NCBI GenBank assembly: GCA_963630635.1
Contig: CAVGOA010000004.1
Location: 1 to 64,000 of the forward strand
Length of the DNA: 64,000 nt
Reading direction: 5' to 3'
DNA from: Paratractidigestivibacter sp963630635
GTDB lineage: Bacteria; Actinomycetota; Coriobacteriia; Coriobacteriales; Atopobiaceae
Of the stretch, positions 17,326 to 25,590 are shown one piece after another. The translations under genes and the position numbers were made by a program. Below the pieces are notes generated by a model. It was given only the letters and a program-made list of their open reading frames with translations. It did not search any database and had not been told where the DNA came from. Each line of letters begins with the position of its first letter. The stretch's first letter is position 1.

Positions 17326-17463
17326 GAGCGCGACTTCTTCCACTTTAAATCCGACTTTGCCGAGTAGCCAGGGCATCGGCCGCGACGTTTGCCCAGCTAG
17401 CAAAGGTGGCGTCCAGATTGTCTACTTGAAGTCCCCGGATTTAAAGTGGAAGAGCTCGCGCTC
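17326..17463. repeat. Symmetric long-hairpin element 2
   Basis: Outer arms 17326-17353 and 17436-17463 (28 bp, 2 mismatches). GAGTAG at 17362-17367 and CTACTT at 17422-17427 are each exactly 8 nt inside the arms. The inner core is less paired than in element 1. The arm start GAGCGCGACTT resembles the GCGCGACTT of elements 1 and 3. Confidence 0.82.
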
Positions 17464-17668
17464 GCGATTTTTAGGGGGGCCCGATGCGACCCTGCGCAGC
17501 CCCGTGCGCCCGCCCAACCCCCGCGGAACCCGTTTTTCGCTCACATTTCCTGAACTCGGGTCAAAAACACTGACTAGGATTTGAAAAGAGGGGTAAAATA
17601 GCTCAGGTATTTGAAGCGGGTTCAAAAATCGTCGAGGGGGCGATGACCCGCAGTCAAAGGAGAGTTAG

Positions 17669-19138
17669 ATGCAGTCCAAAATTGCCCACGCAGCAGAGCG
17701 CAAGGCCTTTAGCCTCGCTCTTGACCAGATCATAAAGACCGCCAGCGGCCCCGACCGCGAGAAGAACCTCGAGAAACTGCTCGACATGGCCGGCAAGCTG
17801 CTCAAGGACACCTCGCCTGGCGCCATCCGCGGTATCCGCAACGGCCTGTACCCGGGCTCTAAGTGGGAGCAGTTCCTCTGGGATGTCATCGACAACACCG
17901 ACCCTCACGTCCTTAAGACCTCCATCCTGAACGGCGGCTACGAGGCTGCCTTCCGCGGCCTGCGCAACACCACTGCCAACGCCGAGAAGGAGCAGTGCAA
18001 CGTTCCCTGGATCATCCTCTTTGACCCCACGAGTGCCTGCAACAAGAAGTGCGTCGGCTGCTGGGCTGCCGATTACGGCAACAGCCTCAACCTCTCTTAC
18101 GAGGACATGGATCGCCTGGTGACCGAGGGCTCCGACCTGGGTTGCCACCTCTACATGCTTACCGGCGGCGAGCCCTTGGTGCGCAAGCGCGACATCATCA
18201 AGCTTGCCGAGGCCCACAACGACTGCCTCTTCAACATCTTTACCAACGCTTCCCTCATCGACCAGGCCTTCTGCGAAGAGGTCAAGCGCGTTGGCAACAT
18301 CATCTTCTCGGTCTCGCTCGAGGGCACCGAGGACACCAACGACGGCCGCCGCGGTGACGGCTCGTACCAGGAGGTCATGCGCGCGTTTGACCTGATGCGC
18401 GAGAACGGCCTGCTCTTTGGTACCTCCACCGCCTACACCCGCGCTAACACCGAGATGGTCTCTTCTGATGAGTACTTTGACAAGATCATCGAGAAGGGCT
18501 GCCGTTGGGCCTGGTACTTCCACTACATGCCCGTTGGCGAGGGCGCCACGGTCGACCTGTGCCCCACCGTCGAGCAGCGCGAGTACATGCTGCACCGCAT
18601 CCGCGAGGTCCGCGGCGTGACCGGCGGCAAGCCCATCTTTGCCATGGACTTCCAAAACGACGGCGAGTACGTTGGCGGCTGCATCGCCGGCGGCCGCGTC
18701 TACTGCCACATCAACGCCCGCGGCGACGTGGAGCCCTGCGTCTTTATCCACTACTCCAACGCCAACATCAAGGAGCAGTCGCTTCTCGATTGCCTGAAGC
18801 AGCCCATCTTCCAGGCCTATCGTCGCCACTACCCCTTTAACGACAACATGCTCAAGCCCTGCCCCATGCTCGAGAACCCCCAGATCCTGCCCGAGATTGT
18901 CCACGAGGCCGACGCCAAGTGCACCGAGTACGTCACGCCCGAGGACGTCGATCACCTCTGCGCCCGCACCTCGGTCTACGCCAAGAGCTGGGAGCAGCGC
19001 GCCGAGGAGCTGTGGCTCGAGCAGCACCCCACCGGCAAGAAGGTCTACGAGGACGAGGTCTCTAACTACGACGTAGCCGCCAAGGCCAAGCTCATCGCCG
19101 AGGCCGATGCTGCCGAAGCCGACGAGACCAAAGAGTAG
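17669..19138 (+). CDS. Radical SAM protein with C-terminal extension
   Basis: 489 residues from ATG with AAAGGAGAG. CNKKCVGC (about residues 124-131) is the CxxxCxxC radical SAM cluster motif, followed by TGGEPL and FTNASL typical of the barrel. A later GGCIAGGRVYCHINARGDVEPC resembles a SPASM-like second cysteine site. The first 110 residues form a helical N-terminal domain unrelated to the barrel; the C-terminus is acidic and Ala-rich. It is monocistronic, after hairpin element 2 and before a terminator. The substrate is unknown. Confidence 0.85.
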   Translation: MQSKIAHAAERKAFSLALDQIIKTASGPDREKNLEKLLDMAGKLLKDTSPGAIRGIRNGLYPGSKWEQFLWDVIDNTDPHVLKTSILNGGYEAAFRGLRNTTANAEKEQCNVPWIILFDPTSACNKKCVGCWAADYGNSLNLSYEDMDRLVTEGSDLGCHLYMLTGGEPLVRKRDIIKLAEAHNDCLFNIFTNASLIDQAFCEEVKRVGNIIFSVSLEGTEDTNDGRRGDGSYQEVMRAFDLMRENGLLFGTSTAYTRANTEMVSSDEYFDKIIEKGCRWAWYFHYMPVGEGATVDLCPTVEQREYMLHRIREVRGVTGGKPIFAMDFQNDGEYVGGCIAGGRVYCHINARGDVEPCVFIHYSNANIKEQSLLDCLKQPIFQAYRRHYPFNDNMLKPCPMLENPQILPEIVHEADAKCTEYVTPEDVDHLCARTSVYAKSWEQRAEELWLEQHPTGKKVYEDEVSNYDVAAKAKLIAEADAAEADETKE

Positions 19139-19140
19139 AA

Positions 19141-19208
19141 CTTCTCGACACCGAGAAACCCGTAACGGGCGGTAGAAGGAGACGAACCTCCTTTTACCGC
19201 CTGTTTCT
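19141..19208 (+). terminator. Terminator of the radical SAM gene
   Basis: A small hairpin TTCTCG-ACAC-CGAGAA (19142-19157) is followed by a larger stem, GGCGGTAGAAGGAG (19168-19181) with CTCCTTTTACCGCC (19188-19201; 1 mismatch), and a TGTTTCTT tail. Confidence 0.75.
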
Positions 19209-19300
19209 TATGTCTGCCCGATGCGTGTGTGTGGAAGTGCCCGCGGGTGGGTATGGTTGCTTCATCGTTAGCGCATAGAGGCTCCAATAGAGGAGGCATC

Positions 19301-21376
19301 ATGGCAGCAAAAAGCACCGAGAAAGTTAAGAATGTGGTCCTTGTGGGCCAAGGCGGCGTGGGCAAAACCATGCTGGCCGAGGCTATGCTCCACCTTACGG
19401 GTCGCACGACTCGCTTAGGCGGCCACGCCGGCACAAAGCCCACGCTTGATTACGACGGCGAGGAGGGCGAGCGCGGGTTCTCGATCTCGACCGCCATCGC
19501 GCCCGTCGAGTGGGAGGGCACCCGCATAAACGTGCTGGACGCTCCGTGCTACCCCGACTTTGTGGGCGACGCCTACGCGGCAATGAGTGCCTGCGAGACG
19601 GCCCTGTTTGTGGTCGACGCGGCGTCTGGCCCCGGCACCATTACGACCCGCCTGTGGTTTGCCGCCGAGGAGCAGAGCCTCGCACGCGCCATCTTTATCA
19701 ACCGCGTTGACCGCGCCGATGCCGATTACGAGGTGGCCTTTGCCACCCTGCAAGAGCGCTTTGGCTCCAAGCTGGCCGCTGTCACCATCCCCATGGGCTC
19801 GGGTGACGCTTTCTCGGGCGTCATCGACGTCGTGCACATGACGGCCCGCCACCTCGAGGACGGCAAGCCCGTGGTGACCGATATCCCGGCCGAGTTCGTC
19901 GGTGCTGCCGAGTCTGCCCGCGCCCAGCTCACCGAGCTTGTGGTTGAGGCCGACGATGAGATCATGATGAAGTACCTGGAAGGCGGCGAGGTCACCCAAG
20001 ACGAGCTTGAGGGTCTTCTCGCCAAGGCAATCGCCGAGCGCGTGTTTGTTCCTGTTTTCGCAGGTAGCTGCGTGCGCGAGGAGGGCGTCATCTCGTTTAT
20101 GGACGCCGTTGTGTCCTGGTTCCCCACGATGGCCGACTTTGGCCGCATCCCGCTGGTCAACGGAGAGCAGCTGGACATCTCGGCAGACGACGACCGCCCG
20201 GTTGTCTTTGCTTTCAAGTCTTTGAACGACCCGCAAAACGGCCGCCTTTCCTTCCTCAAGGTCCTGGCGGGCACCATCACCCCTGGTCTGGAGCTTACCA
20301 ACGCCCGCACCCGCAAGGCCGAGCGCCTGGGCCACCTCTACCTCATGTGCGGCAAAGAGACCAAGGACGTTCCCCAGGCCGCCGCGGGCGATATCGTGGT
20401 CGTGCCCAAGCTTGAGGCCCAGACCGGCGATACCTTGAGCGTCACCGGTAAGGTCGAGGCCGCGGCCTTCCGCTTCCCCAACTCGCTGTACCGCACCGCC
20501 ATCGAGCCCGACACTCGCGGCTCCGAGGGCAAGCTCTATGCCTTCCTTGAGAAGGCCGCCGATGCCGACCCAACCCTCAAGGTCTCCCGCGACGAGGATA
20601 CCGGCCAGACGGTTATTTCTGCCATCGGAGAAGCGCAGGTCAGCGTGCTGCTTGACCGTCTTGAGGACCGCGTGGGCATCACGGCCCACACCGTGGCGCT
20701 GCGTATTCCGTATCGCGAGACGATCCGGCGCGTGGCAAGTGCCCAGGGCCGTCACAAGAAGCAGACGGGCGGCGCCGGCCAGTACGGCGACTGCTGGCTG
20801 CGCATCGAGCCCAACCCGGGCGCCGGCTACGAGTTTGTTGACGAGGTCGTGGGCGGCCACATCCCGCGCGGTTTTATCCCCGCCATCGACAAGGGCGTCC
20901 AGGAGACCATGAAGGACGGCGTGCTTGCCGGCTTCCCCATGATCGACGTCAAGGTCGCGGTCTACGAGGGTTCTTATCACCCCGTCGACTCCAACGAGAT
21001 GGCCTTTAAGACTGCCGCGCGCATTGGCTTCCAAAAGGCCGTTGAGCAGGCCGAGGCCGTGCTGCTTGAGCCCATGGCCCACCTTAAGATCACCGTTCCC
21101 GACAGCTACGCCGGCTCGGTGATGGGCGATGTCTCGGCCAGCCGCGGCCGCGTTGAGGGCATGGAGGCCGGCTCTGGCGCCACTGCCGGCCAGACCACCG
21201 TCGAGGCCACGATTCCGTACGCCGAGGTCACCGACTACGCCACCCGTCTGCGCTCGCTTTCGCGCGGCACCGGTGAGTTTGAGCTTGAGCTGTCTGGCTA
21301 CGAGCAGGTCCCGCATGACATCCAGCAAAAGCTCGCGGCCGATTACGCCGCGCGCCGTGCAGCCGGCGAGAAGTAA
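19301..21376 (+). CDS. EF-G-like translation-factor GTPase (not canonical FusA)
   Basis: 691 residues from ATG 19301 with AGAGGAGG. The five-domain EF-G layout is intact: G domain, domain II, then the C-terminal QTGGAGQYGDCWLRIEP and GEFELELSGYEQVP regions. The P loop is GQGGVGKT. The usual DTPGH of G3 is DAPCY, so both the switch-II glycine and the catalytic histidine are replaced; NKxD is NRVD. Such EF-G2-like paralogues are common in actinobacteria and their role is not settled. It is flanked by terminators. Confidence 0.85.
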   Translation: MAAKSTEKVKNVVLVGQGGVGKTMLAEAMLHLTGRTTRLGGHAGTKPTLDYDGEEGERGFSISTAIAPVEWEGTRINVLDAPCYPDFVGDAYAAMSACETALFVVDAASGPGTITTRLWFAAEEQSLARAIFINRVDRADADYEVAFATLQERFGSKLAAVTIPMGSGDAFSGVIDVVHMTARHLEDGKPVVTDIPAEFVGAAESARAQLTELVVEADDEIMMKYLEGGEVTQDELEGLLAKAIAERVFVPVFAGSCVREEGVISFMDAVVSWFPTMADFGRIPLVNGEQLDISADDDRPVVFAFKSLNDPQNGRLSFLKVLAGTITPGLELTNARTRKAERLGHLYLMCGKETKDVPQAAAGDIVVVPKLEAQTGDTLSVTGKVEAAAFRFPNSLYRTAIEPDTRGSEGKLYAFLEKAADADPTLKVSRDEDTGQTVISAIGEAQVSVLLDRLEDRVGITAHTVALRIPYRETIRRVASAQGRHKKQTGGAGQYGDCWLRIEPNPGAGYEFVDEVVGGHIPRGFIPAIDKGVQETMKDGVLAGFPMIDVKVAVYEGSYHPVDSNEMAFKTAARIGFQKAVEQAEAVLLEPMAHLKITVPDSYAGSVMGDVSASRGRVEGMEAGSGATAGQTTVEATIPYAEVTDYATRLRSLSRGTGEFELELSGYEQVPHDIQQKLAADYAARRAAGEK

Positions 21377-21408
21377 GGGCCGCTGCATAACCGCCGCATA
21401 GCCGCTAC

Positions 21409-21422
21409 GTACAACGTTGTAC
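21409..21422. repeat. Perfect 14-bp palindrome
   Basis: GTACAACGTTGTAC lies 33 bp after the EF-G-like stop, just ahead of the terminator. A half copy (GAACGTTGTAC, 54698-54708) lies in the same position before the terminator of the pyruvate:ferredoxin oxidoreductase gene. Function unknown. Confidence 0.5.
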
Positions 21423-21427
21423 TCACG

Positions 21428-21468
21428 AAGCCCGGGCCGAGAAGTTCTTCTCGCCTGGGCTTTATCTT
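21428..21468 (+). terminator. Terminator containing CGAGAAG/CTTCTCG stem
   Basis: AGCCCGGGCCGAGAAG and its complement fold with CGAGAAG (21438-21444) pairing to CTTCTCG (21447-21453), then TGGGC and a T-rich tail. The frequent 7-mer of this window thus forms the stem top of a terminator. Confidence 0.7.
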
Positions 21469-21620
21469 TAGCTCGCATGCGCAGTGCTGACGCGGCCGCA
21501 ATGGCTAGGAAACAAGGCGATGGGTATAACCTGGTAGAATCTTTCTTTTAAGCCGCGGACCCCAACGTCTAGCCCGCGGCCGCATCTGACCATCGACCCA
21601 AGGAGGTCGCGCAAAAGCGC

Positions 21621-22973
21621 ATGGACGTAGCTATTAGTATCGTCGTCACGTTTGTTCTCACCCTGGTAAACGGCTTCTTCTCGGCATCAGAGATGGCGGT
21701 GACAACCGCAAAGAGGGCCATTTTGGAGCCAGAGGCCGAGGAGGGCGACAAGCGAGCGAAGAACGCCCTTGACCTCTCGTCTGATTCCGACCAGTTCCTC
21801 GCAACCATCCAGGTCGCAATTACCCTTGTGGGCTTCGCGTCTTCGGCCTTTGCGGCCACCAGCCTTTCTGACCCGCTGGCCACTTGGCTTGTGGGCCTTG
21901 GCATGGCCGAAGGCATAGCCGGCACCGTGGCCGTCGTGGCCATCACCTTGATCGTCGCGTACGTCTCGACCGTCATTGGCGAGCTTGTTCCTAAGCGCTT
22001 GGCCTTGGCAAACGCCGAGTCTGTAGCCAAGACCGTGGCCGGGCCCATCCGCGGCTTCATGAAGATCGCGACCCCGCTTGTTTGGCTCACCTCTAAGTCT
22101 GCCGCAGGCCTCTCGACCCTGCTGGGTATCAAATCGGCCGACGACCGCCAGGACGTTTCGGAAGAGGAGCTCAAGTACATGGTCACCGATTCGGACGAAT
22201 TGTCCGAAGAGGAGAAGTCCATGATTCACGAGGTCATCGACCTGGGCGACACCATCGCCCGCGAGGTCATGATTCCGCGCGTCGACATGACGTCGATGGA
22301 AGACACCTCGACCTTGCGCGAGGTTTTGAACACCATGCGCAAGACGGGTTATTCTCGCATCCCCATCTACCACGAGTCGGTTGACCGTATTGTGGGTATC
22401 GCGCACATCAAAGACATAATCAAGCCAATCTTGGACGAGGGTAAAGAGAACGCCGCTGTTGCCGCTTACGTGCGCAACGCCGACTTTGTGCCCGACACCA
22501 AAGACATCATCCCGCTGCTGTCCGAGATGCAGACCAGCCACGACCAGATGGTCATCGTCGTGGATGAGTACGGCGGCACGGCCGGCGTCATCACGATCGA
22601 GGACATTGTCGAAGAGGTTGTGGGCGAGATCGAGGACGAGTTTGACCCCGACAATAAGTACCTGACCAAGCTCTCTGCCAAGGAATGGCTGGTCGACGGC
22701 CGTTTTCCCATCGATGACGCCATTGATTTGGGTTGGCCGCTGGAAGATAACGAGGAATACGAGACCATCGCCGGTTTTGTCTTTGAGTTGGCCGATAAGG
22801 TCCCGCATCCCGGTGATGTGGTGACCAAAGATGGGTACCAGTTTAGGGTGCAGTCGATGCGCGGCCGCCGGATCTCGATGATTCGCGTCTTGGCGCCCGA
22901 GGATACGGACGAGAATTCCGTTGCCGAGGACGCCGCTGGCGACGAGAACAGCGACACTCCTAAGAAGGAGTAG
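21621..22973 (+). CDS. CNNM/CorC-type membrane protein (DUF21-CBS-CorC_HlyC)
   Basis: 450 residues. Three to four membrane segments in a DUF21 domain (about 1-190) are followed by two CBS repeats (from REVMIPRVDMTSM to IVVDEYGGTAGVITIEDIVEE) and a C-terminal CorC_HlyC domain (about 350-425). The tail is acidic. Family members are linked to Mg2+/Co2+ export or resistance. The AAGGAGG ribosome site is unusually far (14 nt) from the ATG, with no better in-frame start visible. Confidence 0.9.
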   Translation: MDVAISIVVTFVLTLVNGFFSASEMAVTTAKRAILEPEAEEGDKRAKNALDLSSDSDQFLATIQVAITLVGFASSAFAATSLSDPLATWLVGLGMAEGIAGTVAVVAITLIVAYVSTVIGELVPKRLALANAESVAKTVAGPIRGFMKIATPLVWLTSKSAAGLSTLLGIKSADDRQDVSEEELKYMVTDSDELSEEEKSMIHEVIDLGDTIAREVMIPRVDMTSMEDTSTLREVLNTMRKTGYSRIPIYHESVDRIVGIAHIKDIIKPILDEGKENAAVAAYVRNADFVPDTKDIIPLLSEMQTSHDQMVIVVDEYGGTAGVITIEDIVEEVVGEIEDEFDPDNKYLTKLSAKEWLVDGRFPIDDAIDLGWPLEDNEEYETIAGFVFELADKVPHPGDVVTKDGYQFRVQSMRGRRISMIRVLAPEDTDENSVAEDAAGDENSDTPKKE

Positions 22974-23048
22974 AGAACTTCTGGGCGTATTAACTACAAT
23001 GGACTGATGCTTGGTTCGTTGACCACAAAGAGTTAGAGGAGTCGCCAC

Positions 23049-24014
23049 ATGGCGCAGTTGTTTGATATCAAGAAGGTTGTCGTAGGCCCCCGCAAGCTGA
23101 CCGCGACCGTGGTCGTGGCCGCAAACGCGCCACTGCGCACGGTCGAGGATCTTGAGGCAACCACGCGCATTTGGCAGCTTATGCCGCAGCTTCGCGACCA
23201 CGTTTGCCTGGGCGACAGCTCAGAGAGCTTTGGCGACGTCATGGGCGATACCGAGATCGCGCACCTGCTTGAGCACGTGACCGTCGAGCTTTTGGCTCGC
23301 ACCAACATCGCGGGCGACATCACCAGCGGCCAGACGGCCGAGGTGGGCGAGCGCACCTACGAGATTTCCCTGACCTGCACCGACGATGTCCTGGTGACCG
23401 GCGCGCTTTCGAGCGCGGCTTGGATCATGCAGTGGGCCTTCGCGGGCGGCGGCGAGCCTTCGCCCGACGTGGATGCCATCGCAGGTGGCCTGGTCGAGCT
23501 GGTGGCGAGCCTGCCCGAGGTCGAGGGCTCTGCGGACGCTGCGGGCGACGCGGCTGTCCAGGACGGCGAGGTGGCCGAGCAGGTCGAGGCCCCGGTTGAC
23601 GGCGAGACGAACGCGGTGGCCCTGGCCGACGACGCGCAGGTCGAGGTTGCCGCCGAGGAGCCGCAGGGCGAGGAACTTCTCGCCGCCGAGGAAGCAGCGG
23701 CTGCCGAGAACGCCGTTGAGGCCGAGGCTGCTCCCGTCTATGAGTTCAACCCGCAGCAGGTAGAGGAGGGCGTTGCTCAGCCGGAGGCCTTTGAGGCTGC
23801 GTCCTCCGAGCCCATCGAGCTCGCCGAGCCCGCTCCGGCGCCCGTGGGCGCTGTCGAAGCCGCACCCGCCTATGTCGCCCCGTGCGACTACGCGCCCGAC
23901 CCGGCCGCTAACTTTGTGAACGAGCCCGCGCCCGCACCTGCGGCCGAGCCGCAAACCAGCACGTTCGGCGACTGGGGCATGGAGAACATCCCGCGCCCCC
24001 GTCCCGTCCGATAA
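23049..24014 (+). CDS. Cytosolic protein with cyanophycin-synthetase-like N-domain and long acidic tail
   Basis: 321 residues. The first 140 contain LLEHVTVELLARTNIAGDIT, which resembles the N-terminal domain of cyanophycin synthetase (HxxEHVALEL...G), but the ATP-grasp and ligase domains are absent. Residues from about 150 on are almost entirely Ala/Glu/Pro/Val with poly-acidic blocks, ending in a short DWGMENIPRPRPVR. No signal peptide. It is the first of a run of genes reading to the GH3 enzyme. The CphA resemblance is by eye and needs a profile search. Confidence 0.55.
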   Translation: MAQLFDIKKVVVGPRKLTATVVVAANAPLRTVEDLEATTRIWQLMPQLRDHVCLGDSSESFGDVMGDTEIAHLLEHVTVELLARTNIAGDITSGQTAEVGERTYEISLTCTDDVLVTGALSSAAWIMQWAFAGGGEPSPDVDAIAGGLVELVASLPEVEGSADAAGDAAVQDGEVAEQVEAPVDGETNAVALADDAQVEVAAEEPQGEELLAAEEAAAAENAVEAEAAPVYEFNPQQVEEGVAQPEAFEAASSEPIELAEPAPAPVGAVEAAPAYVAPCDYAPDPAANFVNEPAPAPAAEPQTSTFGDWGMENIPRPRPVR

Positions 24015-24056
24015 GCAAGTAAGTAGCACGTCAAACGCAAATATTTGGAGGATCTT

Positions 24057-24533
24057 ATGAGCAAGAAAACCCTTTCCTTCGTTCTGGGCAGCTTTGTTGG
24101 CGCCGCAGCCGGCGTCGTCGCTGGCGTGATGCTTGCACCCCGCTCTGGCGCCGAGAGCCGCGCCATGGCCGCCGATGCCATGAACGACGCGTGGGATTCT
24201 GCCGTCGACACCTATGAGCACGGTGCCGAGGTCGTCAACGACAAGTTCAACGGCGTGCGCCCCACCGTCGATGCCAAGACCGATGAGCTTCGCGCCAAGG
24301 TTGACCTGGCCCGCGAGCGCATGGACCAGCTGCGCGACTCCCTTTCTGACGTTGTCGAGAACACCTCAGTGCAGGTCCAGGACGCCGTGAACGGTGTTGC
24401 CGATAAGGTCACCTCGGCCGTTGCCGCCGCCGACGAGGCCGGCTGCGCCCCCGCTGAGGCCGTCCACGTCGAGGTCGTCGAGGAAGAGGCCGCCGACGAG
24501 GCCGATGAGCCCGCCGAAGACGCCGAGGCCTAA
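24057..24533 (+). CDS. YtxH domain-containing membrane-associated protein
   Basis: 158 residues from ATG 24057, with GGAGG 5 nt upstream. The N-terminus SFVLGSFVGAAAGVVAGVMLAPRSGAESR is the Gly-rich YtxH membrane segment. A helical Lys/Asp/Val region follows (about 45-115, coiled-coil-like), then an acidic Ala/Glu tail. YtxH proteins are small stress-associated membrane proteins of unknown mechanism. The next gene starts 6 bp after the stop. Confidence 0.82.
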   Translation: MSKKTLSFVLGSFVGAAAGVVAGVMLAPRSGAESRAMAADAMNDAWDSAVDTYEHGAEVVNDKFNGVRPTVDAKTDELRAKVDLARERMDQLRDSLSDVVENTSVQVQDAVNGVADKVTSAVAAADEAGCAPAEAVHVEVVEEEAADEADEPAEDAEA

Positions 24534-24539
24534 AGACCC

Positions 24540-25589
24540 GTGTTTAAGGTAAGCCAGCTCATCGGCGTCAAAATCTACGTAGAGAAGCAGGCGCGGCGCT
24601 CTAAGAAGGACGCCGTGCCTGCCCCTAAGCTGTCTAAACTGGGCAAGGTCCACATGGCGGTCTTCTCGCCGGATGGAAAAGACCTGGTAGGACTGCTTGT
24701 TCACCGCCCCGACGTGGTAGGCATGGTCAAGCGAGAGGACGCCTTTGTGGCGTGGGACTCGTTTGCGCCGTACGAGAAGGGCCTTAAGGTCACCCGCGAC
24801 GGCGACGGCCTGGACGATGCGGCTCGCAAGCGCCTGGGCGTCGACTGGGACGCGTGCATCATGTGGACCGGCATGGACGCCAAGACCGTCAGCGGCAAGA
24901 AACTGGGCTACGTCAACGACGTCGAGTTTGACGAGAAGACCGGCAAGGTCTCGCGCTTCTTTATTGGCGACGGCGGAGTGTCGCGCGCCATCGTGGGCTC
25001 GTTTGAGGTCACGCCCGCGCTGGTAAGGGGCTACTCCAACGGGTTCATGATCTTGTCCGACGAGGCCGCAAAGCTGGAGCTTGACGGCGGCATTGCCGCA
25101 AAGGCGGGCGAGGGGTATGCTGCCGCCAAGGTCAAGGGTGCCGAGCTTAACAAGAAGACCACGGCGGCTACGGTCCAGGTCATCGACAAGGGCTCGTTTG
25201 CGCTGGGCAAGGCCATTGGCAAGGCCAAGCGCGCCATTGAAGAGGCCACGGCCCCCGAGGAAGAGCTTCCCAATCCGCCGCAGGTAGAAGCCGCAAACGT
25301 CACGGTGTCCGAGCCGGTGGCGACGCTGGCCGACCCAACGGCAGACGACGGCCCGCAGCAGACCTTCTCGGCTAAAGACCCGGCCAAGGCCACGGCGGAT
25401 ATGCCGGTTAAGAAGCCTGCCGCGGCCGCCAAGAAGCCCGCCGCGGCGAAGACCGGCGCGGCCAAGCCTAAGCCCAAGTCTTCGGGCGACGCGAGCGCTA
25501 AGGCCGCCAAGGCCGTGGGCAAGCAGATCGGAGCCATGGGCAAGATGTTCTCTTCGTTTAAGGAAGAGTTCGACAAGGCGAGCAAATAA
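24540..25589 (+). CDS. PRC-barrel domain protein with histone-like Lys/Ala tail
   Basis: 349 residues from GTG 24540, 6 bp after the YtxH gene. MFKVSQLIGVKIYVEKQ starts one PRC-barrel; GKKLGYVNDVEFDEKTGKVSRF (about residue 120) is the core of a second. The C-terminal 90 residues are Pro/Ala/Lys-rich with repeated KKPAAA units, similar to histone H1-like tails, and end in an amphipathic helix (FSSFKEEFDKASK). PRC-barrels often bind RNA or partner proteins. Function unknown. Confidence 0.72.
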   Translation: MFKVSQLIGVKIYVEKQARRSKKDAVPAPKLSKLGKVHMAVFSPDGKDLVGLLVHRPDVVGMVKREDAFVAWDSFAPYEKGLKVTRDGDGLDDAARKRLGVDWDACIMWTGMDAKTVSGKKLGYVNDVEFDEKTGKVSRFFIGDGGVSRAIVGSFEVTPALVRGYSNGFMILSDEAAKLELDGGIAAKAGEGYAAAKVKGAELNKKTTAATVQVIDKGSFALGKAIGKAKRAIEEATAPEEELPNPPQVEAANVTVSEPVATLADPTADDGPQQTFSAKDPAKATADMPVKKPAAAAKKPAAAKTGAAKPKPKSSGDASAKAAKAVGKQIGAMGKMFSSFKEEFDKASK

Positions 25590-25590
25590 C

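Larger units (their letters stand above)
17226..17668. other. Intergenic region of 443 bp
   Basis: It holds, in order, the galU terminator (17255-17300), long-hairpin element 2 (17326-17463), a stretch without recognised features (17464-17560), and the presumed promoter of the radical SAM gene with TAAAAT at 17594-17599. A TTTGAA-N5-TTCAAA dyad (17611-17627) lies between that -10 and the start codon. Confidence 0.7.
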
